Shown here: one piece after another, positions 14,280-23,636 of the stretch | How positions within the stretch are numbered: position 1 is the first letter of the stretch | Layout of the letters: every line of letters begins with the position of its first letter | Assembly (NCBI GenBank): GCA_009176605.1 | Contig: SEYY01008348.1 | Span: 1 to 24,366 of the forward strand | Source of the DNA: Armadillidium nasatum | Taxonomy: Eukaryota; Arthropoda; Malacostraca; Isopoda; Armadillidiidae | Direction: 5' to 3' | DNA: 24,366 bases | Translations under genes and position numbers: made by a program | Notes under the pieces: generated by a model | The model's database searches: none | Told to the model about the DNA's origin: nothing | The model's input: the letters and a program-made list of their open reading frames with translations, nothing else

Positions 14280-15935
14280 ATGAACAATAGTTCGTTACTC
14301 ATTCCTTTAGTGCTTCTGAAGTCTATGAACGTTAGGAAGGCAAGCGGGCTGGATAGCATTCCTCCCCGAGTTTTAAGGGAGTGCGCCTCTGAGCTGGCTC
14401 CGTCCCTCGTTCAACTTTTCTCTCAATGCTTCACAATACTAGTCCTTTCAATCAGTGTTGGAAGCGCGCATTAGTCCAACCTATTCCGAAGAAAGGTAGC
14501 CGCTCTGATCCTTCCAACTATCGCCCTATAGCTCTCACTTGTATTCTGTCTAAGATCTTTGAAACCCTTCTCAACTCTCACTTCTTAGACCATCTGGAAT
14601 CTCATTCCCTTCTTTCTGATCATCAGTATGGCTTTCGAAGTTCGAGGTCTACTGGTGATATACTTTCCTATCTTACAGATCTATGGTCTTCTGTCCTTAC
14701 GGACCATGGGGAGACTTGCGTGGTGGCGCTTGACATATCTAAGGCATTTGACCGAGTATGGCATGCATCACTGCTTTCCAAGCTCCACTCCTTTGGGTTT
14801 CCTCTTTCTCTTTGCTTACTTATGTCTAGTTTTCTTTCTAATCTTTCCATTTCAGCTGTTGTTGATGGAGCGACTTCTTCTTCCTTTCCTGTCAATAGTG
14901 GTGTTCCTCAGGGCTCTGTCTTGTCTCCTACTCTATTCTTACATTTCATTAATGGTCTTCTCAGCTGCTAATCTAATCCTATACATTCATATTCGAATGA
15001 CTCGACCCTCCATTCTTCTACTCATTTCAAATCTGCTCCTTCCTTTGCATCTAGAGTTGCTTCTCGTCTTCATCTTTCCGATTCCATTCTTGCAGATCTG
15101 GATAGAATTTCCCAGTGGGGTCGTCTCAACCTTGTGAAATTCAACTCTTTAAAAACTCAACTTCTAGAAATCTCCCTCCCAAAAAGACACCATCCCATCT
15201 CTCCTGTTGACAATATATATATCCTTGGCCTTCACATAAACAAAAAAATGTCTTGGAAACCTCATATCACAATGGTTGCTATGGCGGCTTCAAAGAAGCT
15301 GGGAGTTCTGTTTAGACTGCGTGAATTTTTTTCTTCCTCGCAGTTACTCCAATTATACAAGGGTCTCATCCGCCCTTGTATGGAGTACTGCTCTCATATT
15401 TGGGGTGGCTCAGGTTTCACCCGTCTTTTGGATAGGGTTGAGTCAAAGGCTAAAAGTCTTATAAACTGTCCCGCTCTTTCTAATTCTCTTGACTCTTTAT
15501 CTTTGCGACGTGATGTTGGTGCCTTGTCTCTTTTCTATAGGTAATACAGCGGCAAATGCTTGAGGGAACTATCCACCCGTGTACCTCCACCTTTACGGCG
15601 TCCTCGAAGCACAAGGGGTGCAATGTCCGCGCATCAATTTTGCGTGGACATAGGCAACTCCAGGCTTGTCCGCTGTGGTGCCTCTTTCTTTCCTGCCACC
15701 TCTGTTTTGTGGAACTCTCTTCCATCTTCTGTATTTCCCTCCGCATTTAATCTCAATTTCTTTAAAACCCGCTTCTGCGCTCACCTAAGAAATTTGCGTT
15801 AGGTGGGTACTGTAGGGGTGTTTTTTTTTATTGTTTGGATTTTGTGCTCTTTTATTTTCATTTTTATTCTTTTAACACCCCTTCCTTGAATAGGGCACTG
15901 CCCGTGAGTGGTGGTGATGTGTAAAAATAAAAAAC
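14280..15935 (+). pseudogene. LINE copy D: 5'-truncated jockey/CR1-type reverse transcriptase
   Basis: This is the best preserved LINE here. It starts within the RT finger region (KASGLDSIPPRVL, 14335-14375), changes frame at about 14455-14474, and then stays in one frame from 14426 to 15802 with two in-frame TAA codons (14969-14971 and 15542-15544). Motifs in order are PIPKKGSRSDPSNYRPIAL, QYGFR, ALDISKAFDRVWH (Asp at 14730), NSGVPQGSVLSP, a box C that reads YSND at 14990-15001, ILGLHINKKMSWKPHI, LYKGLIRPCMEYCSHIWGG and SVLWNSLPSS, ending with HLRNLR. The endonuclease and ORF1 are missing. The 3' UTR shares CCTTCCTTGAA and GTGAGTGG with copy C and ends in a short A-rich tail at about 15925. 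It is inactive. It would have supplied RT for target-primed integration. Confidence 0.9.
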
Positions 15936-16208
15936 TGAATTCAGTGATCCTAACATATTAGTCAGGAGAGAGTTTAAAGAGCTTTAAATATATAAAATGT
16001 CTATGAAAAATTGATAAGAGTCTTAGGATTGTCATGTACTCAGTAGTGATCCAATGTTATTCTCAATGCATGTCGGAAAAATTATAGTGTAAGGGATCCA
16101 ACGTATTTGTGGACTTTTTTCCAATGAAAATTAACAAATCGGAATGGCTGTTTCTAAGTATTTTTAATTTCAATCAACGAGAGTGGGCTAAAAAAAAACG
16201 TCTGATGA
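15936..16208. other. Unassigned sequence between LINE copy D and the LTR element
   Basis: No coding region or repeat was recognised. The bases just before 16209 (CTGATGA) would be the left flank of the LTR element. The matching right flank is outside the window, so a target-site duplication cannot be tested. Confidence 0.4.
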
Positions 16209-16221
16209 TGTTGAGAATTTT

Positions 16222-16250
16222 ACCTTTTCAAATAAAAAAGAAAAGGTAAA
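16222..16250. repeat. Hairpin near the start of the 5' LTR
   Basis: TACCTTTTC and GAAAAGGTA are perfect inverted arms separated by about ten A-rich bases. The hairpin is conserved in the 3' LTR. Confidence 0.8.
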
Positions 16251-16374
16251 TTTTTAAATTATGTACAGATCTTGGGTGTTTGGGATTTTTAAAATATAAG
16301 CGCTTAAAATTTCGAAAAACCAACCAACGAATATTTTTCAATATTAATGTCTATTTAATTTCACGATGAAAAAC

Positions 16375-16436
16375 CAGTCTAAAAAATATTGATTTAGTAC
16401 TCAGTCAGTCTAAAAAATATAGATTTGGCACTCAGT
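16375..16436 (+). repeat. 31-bp tandem repeat in U3 of the 5' LTR
   Basis: Two units start CAGTCTAAAAAATAT and end ACTCAGT, with three differences. A partial third unit (CAGTCTCAAAAAT) lies near 16443. It is conserved at about 23803-23864 in the 3' LTR. Position and repetition suggest a regulatory element. Confidence 0.8.
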
Positions 16437-16455
16437 CACATACAGTCTCAAAAAT

Positions 16456-16472
16456 CTTAGACTAAGTCTAAG
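16456..16472. promoter_or_regulatory. 17-bp palindrome in the LTR (CTTAGACTAAGTCTAAG)
   Basis: Perfect 8-bp arms around a single central base, the form of a dimeric transcription-factor site. It is identical at 23884-23900. The bases just after it are where the LTRs differ by the 6-nt indel block. Confidence 0.6.
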
Positions 16473-16607
16473 TTTCAGTCTTAAAGAAGTTGATACAAAC
16501 TCAGTCACGAATTTTATTCATTAGTCTTTTTGAATTAAATTTGTATCGATCCTTTGATAAAACTGTGCTCAGTGTCTCCAATTTTTTGGATACATATTTT
16601 GTGATTT

Positions 16608-16626
16608 GCATATAAGTGTATAATAT
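16608..16626 (+). promoter_or_regulatory. Candidate TATA region of the LTR promoter
   Basis: GCATATAAGTGTATAATATG is an AT-rich TATA-like block about 140-160 bp before an AATAAA. It is conserved in both LTRs. The transcription start is inferred, not seen. Confidence 0.4.
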
Positions 16627-16766
16627 GATTTCAAAAGGATTTTAGGTAGATGAATACCTAGAAGAATCGGGTAGTCCACCCTTTTGCGAGCTGTCGGGGA
16701 GGAGATGAGCTTCGCAACATAACTCCAGCAACTTCTTCATATTGACCAACGAAGGATTGTTTTGAG

Positions 16767-16772
16767 AATAAA
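16767..16772 (+). terminator. AATAAA polyadenylation signal in the LTR
   Basis: It lies within GAGAATAAAGG and is conserved in the 3' LTR near 24206. A second run, AAATAAATAAAAGG near 16860, is also conserved and could serve instead. Confidence 0.5.
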
Positions 16773-16932
16773 GGTACGTTTCTCTCATAAACAGTGCTTG
16801 TGAGTTAAATGTATTCTCAATTTTAATATTTAATATTATTATCCTCGCACTTCAATCCCAAATAAATAAAAGGATGGAACTTATAAATTTATATTTGCTT
16901 AGGTGTAATGAAACTTTTCAATATTTCATTCT

Positions 16933-17825
<893 letters not shown>

Positions 17826-17864
17826 TCAAATTGATCTAAAACTAGTCCTAATTTTAAGTTTAAA

Positions 17865-18533
17865 ATGACTTCTACTTTAAACAAAGATATCGAAACTAGG
17901 AAGTATTTGCGTTCGCAAATCACTAGACTTAATAATAATATTATAAGCTCTATAGACAGTTTTTCAACTTTAAAGAAACAACAGTCATTACAAAAATTAA
18001 ATTCGATCGCTCAGAAAATAGATGATATAAATTCTAAAATTTCATCTCTAATTTGGGATGAGTCAAATGAAGATAATCAAGATTTATTTGAAAAAGAGAT
18101 GAGTGACTGTGAATCTTACGAAGATAAAGTCATAGAGTCTAGATCTATATTAGAAGAAAGTTTAAAGTCGGATTCTATCCATAATGAAAATTCTGGTGCA
18201 CAAAATCATTTAAAACCACCCACGGCTCCGTTACCCAAATACAGCGGAGAAGAGGGCGAAAATTTAGAAAAATTCTTTAGTGATTTTGAAGCCGTAATGA
18301 ATAAATATAAGTATTCATCCTTTGAAAAGTTTATAATATTAAAGGGTCAAATTTCAGGAAGAGCTGCTATAATTATTTCTTCATTAGAAAGAAGTAAACA
18401 ATCTTACGAAGAAGCAAAAGATCTTCTTTCACAAGCGTTAGCTTCTCCTTTGCAACAAAAGTACGAAGCTATTCAGAAACTCCTAGATTTAAAAATGTCA
18501 TATTCTAAAGATCCATTACGTGTTCGTCAGTGA
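17865..18533 (+). CDS. gag: BEL/Pao Gag, N-terminal and capsid-like part
   Basis: It encodes 222 residues of the structural polyprotein that forms the intracellular particle. Residues 1-65 are predicted helical and rich in Lys, Asn, Gln and Ser. An acidic linker follows (about 66-110). From about residue 123 the text [20 protein letters not shown] begins the DUF1759-type Gag domain found in this superfamily. The start is the ATG at 17865, the first one after the AT repeat. The frame closes at TGA 18531-18533, but the homologous protein continues without a gap in the +1 frame from about 18520, so the stop is a frame break, not a natural end. Confidence 0.88.
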   Translation: MTSTLNKDIETRKYLRSQITRLNNNIISSIDSFSTLKKQQSLQKLNSIAQKIDDINSKISSLIWDESNEDNQDLFEKEMSDCESYEDKVIESRSILEESLKSDSIHNENSGAQNHLKPPTAPLPKYSGEEGENLEKFFSDFEAVMNKYKYSSFEKFIILKGQISGRAAIIISSLERSKQSYEEAKDLLSQALASPLQQKYEAIQKLLDLKMSYSKDPLRVRQ

Positions 18534-19716
18534 AATGAGAATCATTAATGAATCATTTAAAAATTTAGAAATTGACATCGACACAGTTTTGCAATTTTGT
18601 TTTTGGAAAGCAATGAACGAAACGTTGCAAAATCAGTTTATACAAATAACAAATAAAAATAAACCATCTCTTTCAGACATTAATGAAAATCTTTTTCCAG
18701 CTGTCGAAAGATATATTGAAGTTACCAAAAGATTCGAAGAGAAGAAAAAATTGCATACGAAAGGTAATCCTTCAAAATATGCTCAAAAAATAAATGAAAG
18801 TACGACAAATTATGCATCTAATGTTGTATATGAAAAATCTGGAAAGTTTAAAAATTGTGTTCTTTGTACTAAATCAAATTTTATAGCAGACCATTCCATT
18901 TATTCATGCCCAAATTTTAAATCTGTAAAAGAAAAACATGATAAATTAAATGAGATTAAAGGATGCTTAAAATGTGGTTATATTTCACATTCCACAAAAG
19001 ATTGCAAATTTAGATTTAAATATTCTTGCAAACATTGTAAAGGATGGTATTTTGAATTTTTGTGCTTAGAACAAGTAAAAGAAAATGAGCAAAAGAAAGG
19101 AAGCAATGAGCAAGATGCAACCAAGGCCAAGAAAAATAAAGTTAAAGTAAACAACGGAGTGATGTGGTCAACTCAGGCCTTTCAGTCCAGTTTGAACAGA
19201 GATTGCATTTTACCTACATTTTCTTGCAAACTTGAAAACGGTACAATGGTGAGAGGTTTGAAAGATTCTGGATGCCAATTAAATTTTGTATTGCAATCAG
19301 TATTAAAAGGAAGTAAATATACTGTATTAAATGATGAGTTTTCATTAGTAATAAATGGGTTTAATAGTTCTAAAGAATATAGAACTAAAATAGTAGAATT
19401 AGAAATGAGATTTGGAGAAGCAGTTCACAAAATTAAAGCTGTGTGTGTTCCGGAAGTTCCAACAAATATTGACCTACCAAATTTAGGAGCAGTCGTTGCA
19501 AAATTTAATGAAAAAGGATATAGTTTGGCAGATTCATATCTTAAAGAAAATTCGAGCCAAATTTCCAAGGTAGGTTTTATTTTGGGTACTGATTCAGCTT
19601 ATTGCATTCCCGGAAATATGGTTGTGTTTGGAGCACATACACCTTCATGCTATTTAGATACTCCAATAGGAGTCATGTTAATGGGTAGCATTGAAAACTT
19701 TGTTAAGAAATTGTGA
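18520..19716 (+). CDS. BEL/Pao Gag C-terminus (zinc knuckles) and aspartic protease
   Basis: There is no ATG at its start; it continues Gag in the +1 frame. Residues (numbered from 18520) 1-85 finish the DUF1759-like domain. Cysteine clusters follow: C113-x2-C116 with later C, then a classic CCHC knuckle C149-x2-C-x4-H-x4-C, then C-x2-C followed by W-Y-F-E-F-L-C, where this superfamily normally has histidines. The protease part has D249-S-G as active-site triad and continues to about residue 385 with GTDSAY and VFGAHTP. The protease would act as a dimer to cleave the polyprotein. The TGA at 19714 lies at the second +1 break. Confidence 0.87.
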   Translation: MFVSEMRIINESFKNLEIDIDTVLQFCFWKAMNETLQNQFIQITNKNKPSLSDINENLFPAVERYIEVTKRFEEKKKLHTKGNPSKYAQKINESTTNYASNVVYEKSGKFKNCVLCTKSNFIADHSIYSCPNFKSVKEKHDKLNEIKGCLKCGYISHSTKDCKFRFKYSCKHCKGWYFEFLCLEQVKENEQKKGSNEQDATKAKKNKVKVNNGVMWSTQAFQSSLNRDCILPTFSCKLENGTMVRGLKDSGCQLNFVLQSVLKGSKYTVLNDEFSLVINGFNSSKEYRTKIVELEMRFGEAVHKIKAVCVPEVPTNIDLPNLGAVVAKFNEKGYSLADSYLKENSSQISKVGFILGTDSAYCIPGNMVVFGAHTPSCYLDTPIGVMLMGSIENFVKKL

Positions 19717-19849
19717 GCTATTTCTTCCAAATATTAAATTTGAAAAACATTTTGATAATGAAATTAAAAATTATTCTAGTTTTCTTACAGGCAAGATAGA
19801 AAGTTTTACAGAAGAGGAGATTGTAAAGGAAGCTCCAAACGCAAGCTAA
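19717..19849 (+). CDS. BEL/Pao Pol linker between protease and RT (fragment)
   Basis: An open 44-codon stretch in the third frame reads LFLPNIKFEKHFDNEIKNY and later SFTEEEIVKEA before TAA 19847. It has no start codon, and its ends meet the segments before and after at +1 steps. It fills the gap between protease and RT expected from the family layout, so it is a real part of the polyprotein. Confidence 0.7.
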
Positions 19850-21617
19850 CTTTATGGTGATAGACGAAGAGAGGAAGATAAACGAAAGGGAACTACAAAG
19901 GGCTACAGATGAAATATTGGAAGGTAAATGTTCATCCGTATTAAACCATGATGAAGAAATAAATGAGGAAGGTAGCAAACTAAACGAAAGGTTAGTAAAG
20001 TTTGTTTTAGATAATACAATAAGAGAAAATAATGGTAGATTAAGAATGCCTCTTATGTGGAATGGTAGTGTTGCTCACTTATTAGGAGAAAATTATAATT
20101 TATCTAAACAAATTCTTAAGTCAAATATTAAACAGTTTCCGAAAAATAAAGATAAACTCTTAATGATTGACAAAGTTTTTAAAGATCAAGAGCAATTAGG
20201 GATAATTGAAAAAATTGATGATTTAGAAGAATTTAGGAATGAGTTTCCCACTCACAGTTTTATTCCACATATGAGTGTAATAAGAAGAGATAGAGAGACC
20301 ACAAAATGTAGGGTGGTTTATTTGTCCAACTTATGCGAAAAAGACCCCTCTAAGCAAATGACAGTAAGTCATAATCAATCCATTTATCCTGGTCCAAACC
20401 TGAATCAAAAACTTGCTACTTCTGTACTTTCCCTACGTTTCGATCAATATATTTTATGCTTCGACCTTGTTAGTGCATTCTTGCAAATTTCATTAAATGA
20501 AGTTGATCAAAATAGATTGGCATTCTTGTGGTTTAAGAATGTCTCAAAAGGAAATTTTGCAATAGAAGCTTTTAAATTAAAGCGTTTGCCTTTCGGAATA
20601 ACTTGCTCTCCTAGTATTTTAATGCTTGCGCTGTATAAAATATTAATCTTAGATTCAGAAAACGATGAATTCAATTTAAAAGAAATAAAAAAATTGATTT
20701 ATTCCTTAAGTTATATGGATAATTGTGCCTATTCATGCAATGACATTGATCAGTTGAAAAAGGTATTTAAAATTCTAAATGATATTTTTAATCCATATCA
20801 GTTTAAATTACAGAAATTTCTGACTAATCAAGAAGAACTCCAAATGAAAATAGACGATGAATCAGATGAGAAAACTTCGGAAAAGGTAAAATTTTTCGGT
20901 ATTGAGTGGAATAGGATTCACGATACTTTAGCAACAAAGAAATTGTTTTTAGATCCTGAAGCGAATACTAAAAGATTAATTCTCCAGGCAAATGCTAAAA
21001 ATTTTGATATATTTAATTTTAATGCCCCATTATTAAACAGAGCTAGACTTTGCCTTCATGAACTTCAAATAAAGAAAGACATTGGATGGGACTCCAAGTT
21101 ATCGCCAGAACAAGTACGTGAGTGGCGAAATATTTCCAGACAGGTAAATTCTTCTCCTCAGGTACATGTAAAAAGGTTCATAGGGAAAAGAGAAGGAAGA
21201 TTTAGATTGGTAGGTTTTACTGATAGTAGTAAAGTAATTTATGGTACAGTAATTTATATTCAAGATCTTTCTACTCATGAAGTTAGTTTTTTAATGGCTA
21301 AAAATAGAATCATTAATAAACAGTTAGAAGGTAAAGGAATTCCAAGTTTGGAGTTTCAAGCTATTGTGTTTGGAGCAGAATGTTTAATAGATATTTATAA
21401 TGACTTAAGAGGTCCAAGTTCTGTGTATCCTATAGATATTTGCGAGTTACATCTTTATACTGATAGTATGGTTTCTTTAAACTGGATAAATGCACATATT
21501 AATAAATTAGGAAAAACACAGCAGAAAAGAACTGTTTTTATAGCAAATAGACTTAACCATTTAAATAAAATTTGTGAGACTTTTCCAATAACATTTACAT
21601 TCATTTCAGGGTTTTGA
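19842..21617 (+). CDS. pol: BEL/Pao reverse transcriptase and RNase H
   Basis: The open segment includes an ATG at 19854; residues are numbered from it. The RT fingers and palm run from about residue 130 (FRNEFPTHSFIPHMSV). Motif A is CFDLVSAFLQI with D204, LPFGITCSPS follows, and motif C reads Y-M-D289-N290, so the second catalytic Asp of the usual pair is Asn. The connection runs to about 440. RNase H has D457 (FTDSS), E500 (LEFQ) and D537 (YTDS), matching three of its metal-binding residues. Together they copy the element RNA into DNA in the cytoplasmic particle. The frame stops at TGA 21615 before the end of RNase H, at a GGGTTTT run, and the protein goes on in the +1 frame. Confidence 0.9.
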   Translation, partial: QANFMVIDEERKINERELQRATDEILEGKCSSVLNHDEEINEEGSKLNERLVKFVLDNTIRENNGRLRMPLMWNGSVAHLLGENYNLSKQILKSNIKQFPKNKDKLLMIDKVFKDQEQLGIIEKIDDLEEFRNEFPTHSFIPHMSVIRRDRETTKCRVVYLSNLCEKDPSKQMTVSHNQSIYPGPNLNQKLATSVLSLRFDQYILCFDLVSAFLQISLNEVDQNRLAFLWFKNVSKGNFAIEAFKLKRLPFGITCSPSILMLALYKILILDSENDEFNLKEIKKLIYSLSYMDNCAYSCNDIDQLKKVFKILNDIFNPYQFKLQKFLTNQEELQMKIDDESDEKTSEKVKFFGIEWNRIHDTLATKKLFLDPEANTKRLILQANAKNFDIFNFNAPLLNRARLCLHELQIKKDIGWDSKLSPEQVREWRNISRQVNSSPQVHVKRFIGKREGRFRLVGFTDSSKVIYGTVIYIQDLSTHEVSFLMAKNRIINKQLEGKGIPSLEFQAIVFGAECLIDIYNDLRGPSSVYPIDICELHLYTDSMVSLNWINAHINKLGKTQQKRTVFIANRLNHLNKICETFPITFTFISGF

Positions 21618-23154
21618 TAACCCAAGTGATGCTGTAACTAGACCTTGTAGTTACAAACAGCTATGTAAAACTAATTACTTTTCAGGACCTGAATTTTTAT
21701 CTAGGAAAGAATCGATGAGTTTGGGTCAAGATCTTCCAAGAATTGTGATTCCAAATCCAAATTTGAATTCTCCTTCAATAAATACTTCACAGTTAGTTAC
21801 TGTAGTGGAGGATGGAAATGAATCGCCGGAACATTTAGTTCCTCTTGAAAGGTTTTCAAGCTTTCAAAAATTGGTAAATGTCCACAAATATATTTTAAAG
21901 TTTATAAATATTTTAAAATCTAAAGTAGGTCATTGTAAAAATGATGAATGTGATACTGATGAAAATTTCTTTGTAAAAGCTTGTAATAATGTAATCAAGA
22001 AAGATCAAGCTATTCATTTTTCAGAATGTTTAAAGTACTTTTCATCCAAAGAAAAACAGTATGCCATAATGCCTAATTTAATTGCTCAATTAAACATTTT
22101 TCCAGATGAAAACCATATACTGAGAGTTAAAAGCAAATGCAGTAGAGGTAAGGACAAAAATAGGAACTACTTTCCTATTTTGCTCTCAAAAAAGAGTACC
22201 CTCACTAAATTAATAATAATGGACTTGCATAAAAAGCTAGCACATGCTAGTTATTATACGTTAATGTCAGAATTACGTAAAAAATTTTGGGTTCCACAAC
22301 TATTTTCTTTAGTTAAGAAAATAAAAAGAGAATGTGTAATTTGTAAGAGATTGAATTCCCAAGTAATTAAATTGAATCAAAGTCCTTATAGAGATTTCCG
22401 TATAAACCCTCCCTCTATACCGTTTAGATATATTTTTCTGGATTACTTTGGAGCTTACAATATTAAGACTGATAACAAAAGAACTAAAGTTTATATTTTA
22501 TGCATAACTTGCCTTTGGAGCAGAGCTATAAATTTGAAGATTTGTAGAGATTTAACTGTAAATAACTTTTTAAGAGCTCTTCAAATGCATATATTTGAAT
22601 ATGGAATCCCAGAATATGTAGGTTCAGACTTAGGAAGTCAAATCGTTAGGGCCTCAAATATTATAACAGATTTTCTTAAAGATGCAGAAACTCAGAATTA
22701 TTTTTCTGAACAAAATATAAAGTCTCCTGTATTTGAACAATATTTTAAAGGTAATAGTTCATTAGGATCATTAGTAGAAAGTTGTGTAAAAATTTCAAAA
22801 AGAGTTATATATGGTTCTATAGGAAATAATATTTTGAATTATGATGATTTTGAATTTACCATTTCTCATATTAATAGCATTATTAACAAAAGACCTATAG
22901 CCTTTAAGGATGCTCTAACAAATGATGATCCTGATATTCCTGATCCGATCACACCAGAACAACTGTTGAAAGGTTATGTTCTTCCATCAGTAAATGTAAT
23001 ACCGGATCTTCAATCAATTCCAGATGAAAGTTGGGAAGAGGATCCAGTTACACAGGTAAAAGAAAATTTTTCTAAACTTAGAAAAATTAGGGAGAATTTA
23101 ATTAAGATTTATAATGAAGGAGTTTTTAGCGACATTAATTGTTCAAGCTACTAA
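21610..23154 (+). CDS. BEL/Pao RNase H end and integrase
   Basis: It is open from about 21610 (FDNPSDAVTR, the end of RNase H, where the D and N-P-S-D are family features). Numbered from the ATG at 21715, the integrase has an HHCC zinc module H172-x4-H177-x29-C207-x2-C210 and a catalytic triad D243 (LDYFG), D305 (GSDLGSQ) and E355 (LVESCVK). The second-to-third spacing is 49 residues. The domain joins the cDNA ends to host DNA. Residues about 400-460 are the linker to the C-terminal domain. The last residues before TAA 23152 are out of frame: the true continuation shifts +1 at about 23110. Confidence 0.9.
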   Translation, partial: GFDNPSDAVTRPCSYKQLCKTNYFSGPEFLSRKESMSLGQDLPRIVIPNPNLNSPSINTSQLVTVVEDGNESPEHLVPLERFSSFQKLVNVHKYILKFINILKSKVGHCKNDECDTDENFFVKACNNVIKKDQAIHFSECLKYFSSKEKQYAIMPNLIAQLNIFPDENHILRVKSKCSRGKDKNRNYFPILLSKKSTLTKLIIMDLHKKLAHASYYTLMSELRKKFWVPQLFSLVKKIKRECVICKRLNSQVIKLNQSPYRDFRINPPSIPFRYIFLDYFGAYNIKTDNKRTKVYILCITCLWSRAINLKICRDLTVNNFLRALQMHIFEYGIPEYVGSDLGSQIVRASNIITDFLKDAETQNYFSEQNIKSPVFEQYFKGNSSLGSLVESCVKISKRVIYGSIGNNILNYDDFEFTISHINSIINKRPIAFKDALTNDDPDIPDPITPEQLLKGYVLPSVNVIPDLQSIPDESWEEDPVTQVKENFSKLRKIRENLIKIYNEGVFSDINCSSY

Positions 23155-23323
23155 CAAAAGCGGAAGATACAAACCTAAAGTACATAATAAATTGAAAGTA
23201 GGTGATTTGGTGCTTCTTAAAGAAAAGTTTTTGAAATCTTCAGAGTACCCAATGGGAATAGTAAAAGAAGTACAGACCAACATAAAAGATGAAGTAACAG
23301 GAGCTAAAATTCTTAAAAGGTAA
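23114..23323 (+). CDS. BEL/Pao integrase C-terminal domain fragment
   Basis: It reads QATNKSGRYKP, then VGDLVLLKEKF and YPMGIVKEVQ, the DUF5641-like C-terminal domain that follows integrase in this superfamily (a basic stretch, then a V-G-D-L-V-L strand, then a P-x-G-x-V motif). It follows the previous segment by a +1 step. The ATG at 23114 is not a natural start. The TAA at 23321 coincides with the sixth frame break. Confidence 0.8.
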   Translation: MKEFLATLIVQATNKSGRYKPKVHNKLKVGDLVLLKEKFLKSSEYPMGIVKEVQTNIKDEVTGAKILKR

Positions 23324-23426
23324 GACGAAAGAACTAGTAAAAAGACATGTATCATCATTAATCCCCTTACTTAGTGTTGCAGAAACTACTCCACAAATTG
23401 ATTCAGATTCTCCTAGAAGAAATTAG
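23319..23426 (+). CDS. BEL/Pao Pol extreme C-terminus
   Basis: A 35-codon open stretch reads KTKELVKRHVSSLIPLL and ends SDSPRRN with TAG 23424. The R-x-V-x-x-L-x-P-L pattern is the usual end of the polyprotein in this superfamily. It continues the preceding fragment after another +1 step. Confidence 0.7.
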   Translation, partial: GKTKELVKRHVSSLIPLLSVAETTPQIDSDSPRRN

Positions 23427-23636
23427 ATAATCAAGAATTAAATCTCAAAGCAGATTCAAAGAAAAAGAATGTTAGAAAAGCTGCCATCGTCAGCACTGAA
23501 AAAACTAAACAACTGTACAAAAGTGATCTGGCTTAAAGTAAGCATTCAAATTTATTTATTTTTGGAAATTTTTTCTTCGGAAAATTTCATCTTTTAAATT
23601 TTCTTTTTTAAAGAAAATTGAATTCCCTCCTCCCAG
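23427..23636 (+). other. 3' untranslated region of the retrotransposon
   Basis: Two hairpins are visible: AAATTTT..C-TTCG-G..AAAATTT (about 23565-23588, with a TTCG loop) and AATTTTCTTT-TTT-AAAGAAAATT (about 23597-23619). A polypurine tract is expected just before the LTR. Instead the plus strand shows the pyrimidine run CCCTCCTCCC at 23625-23634. Confidence 0.7.

Larger units (their letters stand above)
16209..16932 (+). repeat. 5' LTR (minimum extent; true 3' boundary further right)
   Basis: It begins TGTTGAGAATTTTACC and matches 23637-24366 to the last base of the window, so the LTR is longer than the 724 bp that can be compared. The end is not determinable here. Possible primer-binding starts downstream are TGGTGGCGAG at 17069 (loosely like a tRNA-Leu complement), TGGAACCCC at 17291 (after CTACA) and TGGTGGAC at about 17357 (after TTGCAGT). 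Confidence 0.9.

Noticed and set aside
14628-15137. Long plus-strand frame overlapping the LINE RT
   Set aside because: A shadow of the RT frame: hydrophobic, motif-free, and in the wrong phase relative to the conserved RT motifs.
18510-18540. Programmed +1 frameshifting between Gag and Pol
   Set aside because: The break lies inside the Gag domain, not at its end, and five further +1 breaks lie inside enzyme domains. Programmed shifting is not expected at six places.
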